DNA of 64,000 nt, from positions 124,001 to 188,000 of the forward strand of contig NZ_JAPVQY010000004.1 of assembly GCF_027257875.1 (NCBI RefSeq). The letters run 5' to 3'. The translations under genes and the position numbers were made by a program. The stretch's first letter is position 1, and each line of letters opens with the position of its first letter. This DNA is from Burkholderia sp. IMCC1007 (GTDB lineage Bacteria; Pseudomonadota; Gammaproteobacteria; Burkholderiales; Burkholderiaceae). The notes beneath the pieces were generated by a model. That model did no database searches. It saw only the letters and a program-made list of their open reading frames with translations, and had not been told where the DNA came from. This document shows positions 36,322 to 45,714 of the stretch, one piece after another.

Positions 36322-37668
36322 TCAGTCCTGCACCGTCGACTTCAGCGGTTCGGGCGCGCTGCCGCCCGCGGCCGGCGGGTCGAGCTCGATGCGCTTGACC
36401 TCGCCGAGCAGGAACGTGTAGCACAGCGCGCCGATCACCGCGAACACGCTGATCAGCCCGAGCGCCCATCCGAACGAGCCCGTCTCGCGAACGATGAAGC
36501 CGATGGCGATGGGCGTAACGATACCAGACAGGTTGCCGACGAAGTTGACCGCGCCGCCCGTGATCCCGAGCATGCTGCGCGGCGCGATGTCGCCGATCAG
36601 CGACCACGATGCCGACGCGACGCCCTGCGCGAAGAACGCGAACGACATGATCGCGATCACGACCCAGTTGGTGTCGGTGAGCACCGCCAGCGACATCGTC
36701 GGCACGAGCAGCAGGCCGGTAATGATCGGCGTCTTGCGCGCGGTGCCGACGCTCGCGCCGCGTCGCAGCAGCCAGTCCGACAGCGTACCGCCCGCGAGCA
36801 CGCCGATCGACGCGGCGATGAACGGGATCGACGCGGCGCCGCCCGCCTTCAGCACGGTCATGTGGCGCTCGCTGATCAGGTAGCTCGGGAACCACGTCAG
36901 GAAGAAATACAGCGACGACAGCGACGCGAACTTGCCCGCGCAGATCGCGATGATCTGCCGGTTGCCGAACACGATCGCGAGCTTGCGCCACGGGAACGGT
37001 TCGCCGCGCGCGGGCTTGCCGGTCTCGATCACCGCACCGCCGGTGTAGATGTGCTCGAGTTCCGCGTCGTTCGCCCACGCGCACTGTTCCGGGTCGCGAT
37101 ACAGCAGATACCAGACACCCGCCCACACGATGCCGACGAAGCCCGTCGCGAAGAAGATCTCGCGCCAGCCGTAGGTGCCCGCGATCCAGAACAGCACCGG
37201 CGTCAGCGCGGCCATGCCGACGTACTGGCCGACGAGATACACGCTGGTCGCGATGCCGCGTTCGCGCTGCGCGAACCAGATCGACACGACGCGATTGTTG
37301 ATCGGAAAGGTCGGCGCTTCCGCGATGCCGACGCCCAGACGCAACCCGAACAGCGTCGCGAAGCGGCCCGCGAAGCCCTGCAGCAGCGTGAAGCTCGACC
37401 ACGTCAGCAGCGCGAGCGCATACATGACGCGCGAGCCGAAGCGGTCGACGACCCAGCCGCCCGGCAGGTTGGCCAGCACGTAGGTCCACGCGTACGCGGA
37501 AAACAGCACGCCGATCGCGACCGGGTCGAGCCCGAACTCGTGCGTGAGCAGCGGCGCCGCGACCGACAGGTTCGCGCGATCGACGTAGTTGATGACCGTG
37601 CCGACGAACACGAGAAACAGCATCAGGAAGCGGACGCGGGTGGGTTTCCGGGAAGAAGTGGCTGGCAT
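36322..37668 (-). CDS. MFS transporter, anion:cation symporter (sugar-acid) type
   Basis: This 448-residue protein has 12 membrane helices and the hallmarks of the GudP/GarP/D-galactonate transporter group: NYVDRANLSVAAP in helix 1, GGWVVDRFGSR in the loop 2-3 motif, and GIAEAPTFPINNRVVS in helix 4. The ATG at 37668 (MPATSSRKPTR) gives the normal length. With the IclR gene it suggests uptake of a hexarate, galactonate or similar acid. No matching dehydratase lies nearby. Confidence 0.85.
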   Translation of the reverse strand: MPATSSRKPTRVRFLMLFLVFVGTVINYVDRANLSVAAPLLTHEFGLDPVAIGVLFSAYAWTYVLANLPGGWVVDRFGSRVMYALALLTWSSFTLLQGFAGRFATLFGLRLGVGIAEAPTFPINNRVVSIWFAQRERGIATSVYLVGQYVGMAALTPVLFWIAGTYGWREIFFATGFVGIVWAGVWYLLYRDPEQCAWANDAELEHIYTGGAVIETGKPARGEPFPWRKLAIVFGNRQIIAICAGKFASLSSLYFFLTWFPSYLISERHMTVLKAGGAASIPFIAASIGVLAGGTLSDWLLRRGASVGTARKTPIITGLLLVPTMSLAVLTDTNWVVIAIMSFAFFAQGVASASWSLIGDIAPRSMLGITGGAVNFVGNLSGIVTPIAIGFIVRETGSFGWALGLISVFAVIGALCYTFLLGEVKRIELDPPAAGGSAPEPLKSTVQD

Positions 37669-37709
37669 CGGGGTTGTCTCTCGCGTTGTTCTGGCCCATG
37701 TGCCCACAT

Positions 37710-37726
37710 ATGGACATTTTGACCAT
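37710..37726. promoter_or_regulatory. ATGGACATTTTGACCAT palindrome, candidate IclR operator
   Basis: This 17-bp element has seven-base arms matching at six positions and lies about 42 bp before the MFS start. A second, imperfect symmetric element GACCACTGGTGGTC lies near 37842-37855, closer to the divergent porin. The IclR product encoded behind the MFS gene is the natural candidate to bind one or both. Confidence 0.4.
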
Positions 37727-37904
37727 CTGAGCCGCGATGATCGCGCGGACAAAAGCGACGGTCAAGGAACGCCTAATTATTTTCCGCTTGATCCGCGTCA
37801 AAAACCGGTTCTATGATTTTTCCCACCTGATAACGAAACGACCACTGGTGGTCATTCTGCGAACCATTCGGTCGATCCGTCCGCCTTCTTCCCGGTCCTG
37901 ACAT

Positions 37905-38993
37905 ATGAAAATCCTGCCTCGCACGTTACTGATCGCCGGATGCGGCGTCTCGCTCGTTTCGCTCGCGCACGCGCAAAGCAGCGCGGTCACCCTGTGGGGC
38001 CAGATCGACTCCGGGATCACCTACATCAGCAACAAGCGCGGCGGGACGTCATGGGGCACGGCTTCGGGGATCGGCTCGCCGACGCGCTGGGGCCTGCGCG
38101 GCAACGAGGATCTCGGCGGCGGCTATCGCGCGGTGTTCGCGCTGGAAAGCGGCTTCAACATCAACACGGGCACGCTGATCAAGACCGGCACGCTGTTCGA
38201 CCGGCAGGCGTACGTCGGCCTCGACGGCCCGTTCGGCACGCTGACGTTCGGGCGCCAGTCCGACCTGATGGACGACGTCGCGATCCGCTATTCGAATGCG
38301 TTCTGGAATCGCAGCCTGTATTCGTTCCATGCGGGCAACCTGGACAGCCTGACCAACGGCTACCAGATCGAGAATGCGGCGAAATTTCGGAGCCCTGACT
38401 GGTACGGGATGCGCGTCGGCGCACTGTACGGCTTCACCGGATCGGACGCGACGGGCCACAGCGCGGGCGCGTATGCGACCTACGATCGCGGCCCGCTGTC
38501 GGTCGGCGTCACGTACATGACGACCAAGCGCCGCGTGCTCGACCTGTACAACTACTTCGGCTGGACGCGGTTCCTCGGCCAGACGCTGTCCGCGCAGACG
38601 AGCTTCCAGTCGAACGAGGTGAACAACCTGGGCATCGGGTTCACGTATCGGATCACGCAACCGTGGCAAGTCAACGTGCTGTATACGCGGACCGACATCA
38701 AGGGCGCGAGCACGGCCACGCACATGCAGAACGTCGACGCCGGCACGCTTTACCAGTTCACCGCGGCGGAAGCCGTCACGCTCGACTACACGTATTCGCG
38801 CATGGGCGGCATGCACTGGAATACGCTCGAGGCCGGCAACCTGTACGCGCTGTCGAAACGCACGCAGCTGCAGGCGACGCTGACATGGCAGCTCGCGTCG
38901 GGGAACGGCGCGACGGCGGCGACCTATCCGAACGGGCCGTCGTCGGGGCGCGCGCAGCTGCTCGCGCATGTGGGGATCACGCATTCGTTCTGA
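37905..38993 (+). CDS. OmpC-type porin
   Basis: This 362-residue outer membrane protein has a signal peptide (MKILPRTLLIAGCGVSLVSLAHA, cut after AHA) and then the standard Burkholderia/Neisseria porin start SSAVTLWGQIDSGI. Porin blocks follow: RWGLRGNEDLGGGYRAVFALESGF, and a C-terminal strand ending in Phe (VGITHSF). It diverges from the sugar-acid MFS gene and may supply outer-membrane uptake for the same substrate. Confidence 0.92.
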   Translation: MKILPRTLLIAGCGVSLVSLAHAQSSAVTLWGQIDSGITYISNKRGGTSWGTASGIGSPTRWGLRGNEDLGGGYRAVFALESGFNINTGTLIKTGTLFDRQAYVGLDGPFGTLTFGRQSDLMDDVAIRYSNAFWNRSLYSFHAGNLDSLTNGYQIENAAKFRSPDWYGMRVGALYGFTGSDATGHSAGAYATYDRGPLSVGVTYMTTKRRVLDLYNYFGWTRFLGQTLSAQTSFQSNEVNNLGIGFTYRITQPWQVNVLYTRTDIKGASTATHMQNVDAGTLYQFTAAEAVTLDYTYSRMGGMHWNTLEAGNLYALSKRTQLQATLTWQLASGNGATAATYPNGPSSGRAQLLAHVGITHSF

Positions 38994-39160
38994 GCGTCGC
39001 GGATTGCGGCCGGGTGCCACGGACGACCCTCCGACGATCGTCGCTCCGTCACGATCGCATCCGCCGAACGACGATGCGATACGCGCGGACCGGCGCGTGC
39101 GCGAACGGCCGCTCCGCCGGCAGGCGTCGTCGCCCGTTCGCGCGTCATGGCAAGCCGACG

Positions 39161-40564
39161 CTAGTTCAGCGCCTTCTCCGGCTGCTTTCGGCTCGCCTGT
39201 GCGACTCGCCAGCGATACATGATGGCCAGCCCGATGAACCATGCGGGCATCACGCTCAGTGCTTCGGCAGTATCGCGCTCCAACGCAAGCAAGCAGACGA
39301 TGAACGCGAAAAACGCTATGCAGGCCCACGCCATGAACCGGCCGCCCGGCATCTTGAACGCCGACGCGTCATGCAACTGCGGATCGCGACGCCGATAGCG
39401 CAAGTACGCGACGAGGATCATGACCCACACGAAGATATAGAGGATCGCTGAAACCGTCGTGAGCACGGTGAAGGCGCCCATCACCTCGGGCATGAAATAC
39501 AGCACGGACAGTCCGGCGAGCATGCAGAAACACGAGAACAGCAGGCCGCGAACGGGCACCGACGCGCGCGAGAGCCGCATGAAATAGCCGGCCCCCTGCC
39601 CGTTGGCGGCAAGCCCGTAGAGCATCCGGCTCGTCGCGAACACGCCGCTGTTGGCAGCCGACATCGCCGATGAAATCACGACGAGGTTAATGACGCCGGC
39701 AGCGGCCGGGAACCCCGCGAGGACGAACAACTGCACGAACGGGCTTTTATCCGCGGCAATCTCCGACCATGACGACACGGAGATGATGCAGGACAGCGCC
39801 AGTACGTAGAAGAACAGGACCCGCAGCGGAACCGCATTGATCGCGCGCGGCAACGTCCGGGTCGGGTTCCGCGTTTCGGCTGCCGTCGTTCCGATCAACT
39901 CGATTCCGCCAAAGGAAAAGATCGCGATCTGGAAGCCGGCAAAGAAGCCCGACACGCCGAACGGAAAGACCGAACCGCGCTCGACCAGATGAAGCGCCGA
40001 TGCCTGCACGCCGGTCGGCGCGACATAGCCGGTGCAGATCATGAAGGCGCCCGCGACGATCAGCGCGGTAATGGCGATGACCTTGACCAGCGCGAACCAG
40101 AACTCCAGCTCGCCGAATACGCGCACCGCGACCAGATTCAGGACGAGCAAGATCGTCAGCACGGCCAACGCCGGAATCCACAGCGGCAAATCGGGCAGCC
40201 AGAATCGAAGATAGCCGCCGATCACCGTGCAGTCCGCGATGGCCACGACGACCCACGTCATCCAGTACGACCAGCCGATGAAGTAGCCGGCCCACGGCCC
40301 GATGTAATGGCTACAGAAGTCCGAAAAGGATTTGAAGCGGAGATTGGCGAGCAGGATCTCTCCCATCGCTCTCATCGTGAAGAACAGGAAGAAGCCGATC
40401 GTCATGTACGTCAGGATGATCGACGTCCCGGACACGCTGATGGTCTTCCCGGAACCCATGAAGAGGCCCGTTCCGATCGCGCCGCCAATCGACATCAACT
40501 GAATGTGCCGATTACCGAGGCCGCGATGAAGACCGCCCTCGCCTTGCTTGCCAACATCAGACAT
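39161..40564 (-). CDS. Amino acid permease of the AAT/APC family (GabP/CycA-like)
   Basis: This 467-residue protein has 12 membrane helices and the amino acid transporter family signature RHIQLMSIGGAIGTGLFMGSG. It continues with FSDFCSHYIGPWAGYFIGWSYW and the SFGGIELIGTTAAET block. The start at 40564 has GGTGGAG upstream. It ends about 170 bases from the convergent porin. The substrate could be D-alanine/glycine/serine, GABA or a related amino acid. The methylaspartate-lyase operon begins further along the same strand. Confidence 0.88.
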   Translation of the reverse strand: MSDVGKQGEGGLHRGLGNRHIQLMSIGGAIGTGLFMGSGKTISVSGTSIILTYMTIGFFLFFTMRAMGEILLANLRFKSFSDFCSHYIGPWAGYFIGWSYWMTWVVVAIADCTVIGGYLRFWLPDLPLWIPALAVLTILLVLNLVAVRVFGELEFWFALVKVIAITALIVAGAFMICTGYVAPTGVQASALHLVERGSVFPFGVSGFFAGFQIAIFSFGGIELIGTTAAETRNPTRTLPRAINAVPLRVLFFYVLALSCIISVSSWSEIAADKSPFVQLFVLAGFPAAAGVINLVVISSAMSAANSGVFATSRMLYGLAANGQGAGYFMRLSRASVPVRGLLFSCFCMLAGLSVLYFMPEVMGAFTVLTTVSAILYIFVWVMILVAYLRYRRRDPQLHDASAFKMPGGRFMAWACIAFFAFIVCLLALERDTAEALSVMPAWFIGLAIMYRWRVAQASRKQPEKALN

Positions 40565-41075
40565 AACACTCCACCTATCAATCGGAAACTGCGTCGAAAG
40601 TGACGGGACGATTCCTGCGCGCATCGACACATGCGCGAAGCAGCCGGGCTGCCGCACGGCCGTCGAGACGGCACGGAATCCGGTCACATGAAAATTTCCA
40701 AGCAGTCCTTTACAGTCTGGACCACAGGAATTCGCTGATATGAAGGCCCGCGAATCAGAATGCCGGCGCGACCTGCCGGCCAGCCGGCTTCGACGGGCGA
40801 TCGCGCGCACTTCGAAGGCTTTGAGTGTTTGGTGGCGCGATGAAACGCGATATTTCACGCACGCATGGGCGTGTCCGTACGGGCGGGTCGATCATTGTTC
40901 GTCTCCAAGTTCGTTATTTTCTTCTGTATCCGGGTAAAGCCCTCGGCTTCACTCCGGGTTGCCGGCACATTCGCCGGATCTGCAATCGCTTCCGACCCAC
41001 TGACGCGTCGCGGCGGCAACGGGTCGAAAGGTGTCCCGCCTGCCTCGATCATGACGAGGTGGGCGGGAAATCTGC
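40565..41075. other. Intergenic stretch with no supported gene
   Basis: About 510 bases separate the permease start from the end of the CitE-like gene. Short open frames exist but none has a ribosome binding site, family resemblance or sustained codon bias. The AT-richer patches at 40900-40935 and just upstream of 40740 may hold the permease promoter. I see nothing else here. Confidence 0.5.
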
Positions 41076-41687
41076 TTACGTTGCCGTGCGTCGTTGCTGT
41101 CCGGCGTGACGCGCGATGACGCGCCGCGCGCGAAGCAGCACGGGCGCATCGACCATCACGTCGTCGACGGTCGTCGCGGCGCCTTCGCTCGCTTCCGATG
41201 CCGCAACGACGCGGCCGGCCCACGCCAGCTCGTCGTCCGTCACGTTGAACGCTGCGTCGACCGCGCCGATTTGCTTCGGATGGATGCACAGCTTCGCGGT
41301 GAAGCCGAAATCACGCGCGCGCGGCGCGTCGCACTCCGACGGCACAATCTCTTGTAAATTCACCGGCTCCGTCGCGGATTCGACCTTCGGCACCATCACC
41401 AGCGCCGGCTTCAACGCCTGGCACAGAGCGAGGTCCTCGCCCGACGCTGCGTCGCGCAAACCGTTGATCCGCGGACACAGCGCCACGCCCGTCTCGTGCG
41501 CGAGCGCCGACAGCGAAGTCCACGCCTCGGCGCGTGCGCGCCGTGCCGCAGGTTTGGCGGATGGCGCAACCGCATCTTCGAGATCGACGATCACCACGTC
41601 CGCACCGGAGCGAACCGCCTTCTCGAAACGTTCCGGACGGTCGCCCGGCACGAACAGGTAGGTCACGGCATCGTCATGTGTTGTCAT
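41076..41687 (-). pseudogene. CitE-like (citramalyl/malyl-CoA lyase family) gene with an internal deletion
   Basis: The 203-residue product has a good CitE start (SYLFVPGDRPE-type block, VVIVDLEDAVAP, CPRINGL) and a good end (GFTAKLCIHPKQIGAVDAAF). VPKVESATE is joined to ARDFGFTAKL through only about 17 residues. The family normally has roughly 90 more here, including the Mg-binding Glu of the IET motif and the Asp of the GSxDF motif. The frame is intact but the active site should be lost. It ends the five-gene methylaspartate operon, whose mesaconyl/citramalyl-CoA route would need a working lyase. Confidence 0.7.
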
Positions 41688-41700
41688 CGTGTACCTCCGG

Positions 41701-42879
41701 TCAGATGGCGCCGGTCGCGCGCAGCGCATCGATCCTGGACCGGTCGAAGCCGAGCTCGGCCAGGATGCTGTCGGTGTGCTGGCCCACGGCCGGAATCGGG
41801 TCCATCCGCTGCGCAAAGGCGGTGCCGCCCGGCGGCAGGAGTGCCGGAACTTCCCCAACCGGAGAGTCGACCACGCGCCAGCGATTGCGAGCCTTGAGCT
41901 GCGGATGGTCCCACACGCCCTGCATATCGTTCACGCGCGCATTGGCGATATCCGCCGCGTCCAGCCTCGCGACCAGCTGATCGCTGTCCAGTGTGGCGAA
42001 CATGGCATCGATGATGGCGCGTAGCTCGACGCGATGCTCGCTGCGGCTCGCATTCGTCGCGAAACGCGCGTCCGTCGCCACGTCCCTGGCCTCCAGGACG
42101 ATCTCGCAGAACTTCGCCCATTCGCGCTCGTTTTGCAGCCCCAGCATCACCGTCTTGCCGTCGCCCGCGCGAAACGGCCCGTACGGGTAGATCGTCGCAT
42201 GCGATGCGCCGGCGCGCGGCGGCGGCGCCGCGCCGTCGAATGCGTAGTACAACGGAAAGCTCATCCACTCCGCCATCGCCTCGAGCATCGACACGTCGAT
42301 CCGGCAACCTTGCCCGGTTCTTCCTCGCTGGATCAGCGCGGCGAGGATGTTCGAATACGCGTACATGCCCGCGGCGATGTCCGCGATCGAGCAGCCGGCC
42401 TTGACCATCTCGTCGGGCGTGCCGGTCACCGACAGGAATCCGGCCTCCGCCTGAACGAGCAGGTCGTACGCCTTCTTCGTCGCATAAGGGCCGTCGTCTC
42501 CATAGCCGGAGATGTCGCATACGATCAGTCGCGGATAGCGCGCGTTCAGCGACGCGTAGTCGAGACCGATGCGCGCCGTCGCCCCCGGCGCGAGGTTCTG
42601 CACGAGCACATCCGCGTCGGCGAGCAGCGCGTGCAGGATGTCGTCGGCGTCCGCGTGCTTGGTGTTCAGCGTCAGGCTCTCCTTCGAACGGTTGGTCCAC
42701 GCGAAGTGGGACGCGAGACCGTTCACCCGTTCGTCGTACGCGCGCGCGAAATCGCCGACGCCGGGCCGCTCGATCTTGATCACGCGCGCGCCGAGATCGG
42801 CGAGCTGCCGCGTGGCGAACGGAGCCGCGATGGCCTGCTCCAGCGAAACGATGGTGATGCCGGCAAGTGGGCCTGTCAT
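41701..42879 (-). CDS. CaiB/BaiF (class III) CoA-transferase
   Basis: This 392-residue protein has the family start LAGITIVSLEQAIAAPFATRQLADLGARVIKIE, the catalytic-type Asp167 in GCSIADIAAGMYA and the RIDVSMLEAMAEW block. Class III transferases move CoA between carboxylic acids. Next to a methylaspartate ammonia-lyase, mesaconate is the likely acceptor, with the donor unknown. It is 13 bases upstream of the CitE-like gene in the same transcript. Confidence 0.88.
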   Translation of the reverse strand: MTGPLAGITIVSLEQAIAAPFATRQLADLGARVIKIERPGVGDFARAYDERVNGLASHFAWTNRSKESLTLNTKHADADDILHALLADADVLVQNLAPGATARIGLDYASLNARYPRLIVCDISGYGDDGPYATKKAYDLLVQAEAGFLSVTGTPDEMVKAGCSIADIAAGMYAYSNILAALIQRGRTGQGCRIDVSMLEAMAEWMSFPLYYAFDGAAPPPRAGASHATIYPYGPFRAGDGKTVMLGLQNEREWAKFCEIVLEARDVATDARFATNASRSEHRVELRAIIDAMFATLDSDQLVARLDAADIANARVNDMQGVWDHPQLKARNRWRVVDSPVGEVPALLPPGGTAFAQRMDPIPAVGQHTDSILAELGFDRSRIDALRATGAI

Positions 42880-42930
42880 GTGCTGTGTTCCTCTTCTGGT
42901 TCCAGTGCGAATGCGTCGCCGCGCCGGCCG

Positions 42931-44178
42931 TTACAGGCCGAGCCCCCGGGCGATGTGCAGCACGCGGTTCATTTCGTTGCAGACGATGGTGTAGCCCTCG
43001 TCGAAGCCCATCCCCGGCTTCGCCAGCATCTGGGTGACGCCGGTCGCCACGCCGACGTGAGTCGTCGCGCGCGCGGACAGGTCGGTCTCCGCGCACGTTC
43101 CGCCCAGCACGGGGCCGACACCGTGGCGATGACAGTCGAGGATCGCGTCGATCGAGTTGTGCAGCGAGCCCAGGTCGGGCGTCTTGATCTGGATCATGTC
43201 GGCCGCGCCGGCAGCGGCGAACAGATGAACGTCCTGCACCGTGTTGGCCCATTCGTCGGCGATGATCGCGACGCGACTGCCGCGCGCCTTCAACGCCTCG
43301 CGCAGTTTCGCCAGCGCGTCGATCTGGGCATCGCGGCCGCCGGCATCCAGCGGATGCTCGATGCGCAACGCATGCGGTCGGGCCGCCTGCTCGAGTCGCG
43401 CGATGATGTCGGCGGTCTTCTCGATCGAGCCGTTCGCGACCGTGCCGATCAGCCCGTAGACGTCGATGTGCAGGACCGGCTGGTAACCGGCCGCGGGGCG
43501 CAGTTGCGCGATGCGCTCGCGCAGCCAGTCGACGTACCGTTCCAGCGCGATGCCGCCTTCGCCGACCAGGTCGGGCGTGTTGATCAGGCCATGCGGCATG
43601 ACCGGCACGCGCTTCAGGATCATCTTGTCGACGTTCGTGTAACGTTCGTCGCCGCACTGACCGTACACGGGCACCGCCGCGAGCGGCGCGTCGATCTTCC
43701 ATTCGTCCCGGACGACCTGCGCCATCAGATGGTGACCGGCGATATGCGCGGCCGCATCGAGCAGCGCCTGCGACACCCCGTACGCGGTCGCGCGCTTCGC
43801 GTCGAACAGCCGGTCGACGATCGTCTCGACGGTGGCCGCCGCGTCGCGAAACGAGCGAACCTGCTGGCCGATCAGATGCGGCGCCAGTTCCCGCTCGATC
43901 TGGGCAGCCAGTTCCATGGCGTGAAAGCGCGGTTCGCGCCCGCCGACGCCCGTGTATTGCACGCTCGCGCAATCGCCCTTCGCGATATAGCCGTCGCTCA
44001 GCACGAGCAGCACCGAGACCGATTCGGACGGTTCGCGTACCGCGTTGAAACCCGGCGTGCGCGCCGTGCCGGTGTATGTCGCGCCATCGCGTCGTGCGCC
44101 CGCCTTGATCGCGGCCTGGTCGTCGAAGAAGAACGAGCCGACACCGGGGCTCGCGAACACTTTCTGAATGGTAATCAA
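42931..44178 (-). CDS. mal: Methylaspartate ammonia-lyase
   Basis: This 415-residue enolase-superfamily enzyme has the residues of the characterised clostridial enzyme at matching spacing: His196 (VMPHGLIN), metal ligands Asp239, Glu274 and Asp308 (HIDVYG, IEHPLD, IADEW), and the base Lys332 (IQIKTPD). The GGTCAETD block follows. A TTG start at 44178 is preceded by GGAG and gives the family length. It converts (2S,3S)-3-methylaspartate to mesaconate and ammonia. No glutamate mutase is nearby, so the methylaspartate must come from another source or the enzyme acts on a relative. Confidence 0.9.
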   Translation of the reverse strand: MITIQKVFASPGVGSFFFDDQAAIKAGARRDGATYTGTARTPGFNAVREPSESVSVLLVLSDGYIAKGDCASVQYTGVGGREPRFHAMELAAQIERELAPHLIGQQVRSFRDAAATVETIVDRLFDAKRATAYGVSQALLDAAAHIAGHHLMAQVVRDEWKIDAPLAAVPVYGQCGDERYTNVDKMILKRVPVMPHGLINTPDLVGEGGIALERYVDWLRERIAQLRPAAGYQPVLHIDVYGLIGTVANGSIEKTADIIARLEQAARPHALRIEHPLDAGGRDAQIDALAKLREALKARGSRVAIIADEWANTVQDVHLFAAAGAADMIQIKTPDLGSLHNSIDAILDCHRHGVGPVLGGTCAETDLSARATTHVGVATGVTQMLAKPGMGFDEGYTIVCNEMNRVLHIARGLGL

Positions 44179-44231
44179 GCGGAACACTCCAATCTCAGGA
44201 AATCGATACGAATGCGTGAACGGGGCGCGGT

Positions 44232-45671
44232 TCAGCCGGCCGACTGGCTGACGAGCCGAAGATGCATGTAGGCCAGCACGCCCTCGGTGCCGCCTTCGTA
44301 GCCGTAGCCGCTGTTGCCCAGCCCGCCGAGCGCCACGTCCGGCAGCGACGGCGCGGTCTGGTTGACGCCGATGTTCGATGCGTTCAGGCGGCGCACGAGG
44401 TCGTCCCGCACGCGAATCGAGTCGGTAAACACATACGCGGCGAACGCATACGGCGTCGCATTCGCGAGTTCGACGGCTTCGTCGAGCGAGTCGACGGCCT
44501 GCACGGTCGCGACGGGACCGAACGGTTCCTCGAGCAGGATCTCCGCGTCCCGCGACACCGATGACAACACCGTCGGTTCGACGAAATAGCCGGCGCGCTC
44601 CACCTTTCTGCCGCCCGTTTCGATCACCGCGCCCTTCGCGACGGCGTCGTCGATCAAATGCAGGAACGCCGCCACGCGGCCGCCGTGCGCGACCGGCCCG
44701 AGCGTCGCGTCGTCCGCCTCGCCGTGCCCGATCCGGTAGGTCTCGGCCTTCGCGACCAGCGCCTTGACGAATGCATCGTGTACGTTGCGGTGTACCAGGT
44801 AGCGCGTCGGCGCCACGCACGACTGACCGGCCGAGCCGAACTTCGCGGGCGCCGTGATCGCGACCACGCGGTCGACGTCCGCGTCGCGCCACACGATCAC
44901 CGGCGCATGACCGCCGAGCTCGAGGATCGGACGGATCAGGTTCGGCGCAGCGAGCGCCGCCAGTTGCTTGCCCACCTGCGTGGAGCCGGTAAACGACACA
45001 CCCTTCACGACCGGCGATGCCAGCAATTGCTGGCTGACGGCCACGGGATCGCCGTAGACCAGGTTGACCACGCCGTCGGGAAGACCGGCGTCCACCAGCG
45101 TCTGGACGATCGCCCGTGCGCTGTACGGCGTGAATTCGGATGCCTTCAGCACGACCGTGCAGCCGGCGGCCAGCGCGGCGCCGAGCTTGCGTCCGACCAG
45201 CACGGCCGGGAAGTTCCACGGCGTGATCGCGACGACGACGCCGAGCGGCGTCGGCACCGACACGCGCGTGCTGCCGTCGACGAGACCCTGGTGTACCTTG
45301 CCGGCAATACGGCCGGCTTCCTCGCCGTTCCATGCAAGCGTTTCGATCGTCCGCCGGATTTCGCCGATGGCGTCGGCGCGCGTCTTTCCGGACTCCATAA
45401 GAAGCCCGCGGGCGATCTCGTCGACGCGACCGGCCAGCAGCACTGCCGCCTGTTTCAGGATCGCGCCGCGCGCATGCCCGGGCATCGCGCTCCAGGCCGC
45501 GAACGCGCGGCTCGCGGCATCGAGCGCGGCCTGCACCTGGGCGCTGTCGGCGAGCGTCACGAGGCCGACGGCTTCGCCGGTACCGGGATCGATGTTGGGC
45601 TGCGCACCGGCGCGCCCCTCTTCCCAGCGGCCGTCGATGAAGAGATGAGCGTCAAGATTCAAGTCGGCCAT
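44232..45671 (-). CDS. NAD(P)-dependent aldehyde dehydrogenase
   Basis: This 479-residue ALDH has PWNFPAVLVGRKL, FTGSTQVGKQL, LELGGHAP and the catalytic Cys in SAGQSCVAPTRY. The benzaldehyde/vanillin-dehydrogenase-like form of these motifs does not fix the substrate. A strong GGAGACGG site precedes the ATG at 45671. It lies between a GMC oxidoreductase and methylaspartate ammonia-lyase, so it probably oxidises the aldehyde made by the GMC enzyme. Confidence 0.88.
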   Translation of the reverse strand: MADLNLDAHLFIDGRWEEGRAGAQPNIDPGTGEAVGLVTLADSAQVQAALDAASRAFAAWSAMPGHARGAILKQAAVLLAGRVDEIARGLLMESGKTRADAIGEIRRTIETLAWNGEEAGRIAGKVHQGLVDGSTRVSVPTPLGVVVAITPWNFPAVLVGRKLGAALAAGCTVVLKASEFTPYSARAIVQTLVDAGLPDGVVNLVYGDPVAVSQQLLASPVVKGVSFTGSTQVGKQLAALAAPNLIRPILELGGHAPVIVWRDADVDRVVAITAPAKFGSAGQSCVAPTRYLVHRNVHDAFVKALVAKAETYRIGHGEADDATLGPVAHGGRVAAFLHLIDDAVAKGAVIETGGRKVERAGYFVEPTVLSSVSRDAEILLEEPFGPVATVQAVDSLDEAVELANATPYAFAAYVFTDSIRVRDDLVRRLNASNIGVNQTAPSLPDVALGGLGNSGYGYEGGTEGVLAYMHLRLVSQSAG

Positions 45672-45714
45672 GGCCGTCTCCTGCAAGTGGGGTTTGAGAG
45701 GGATCATCGGCGCG

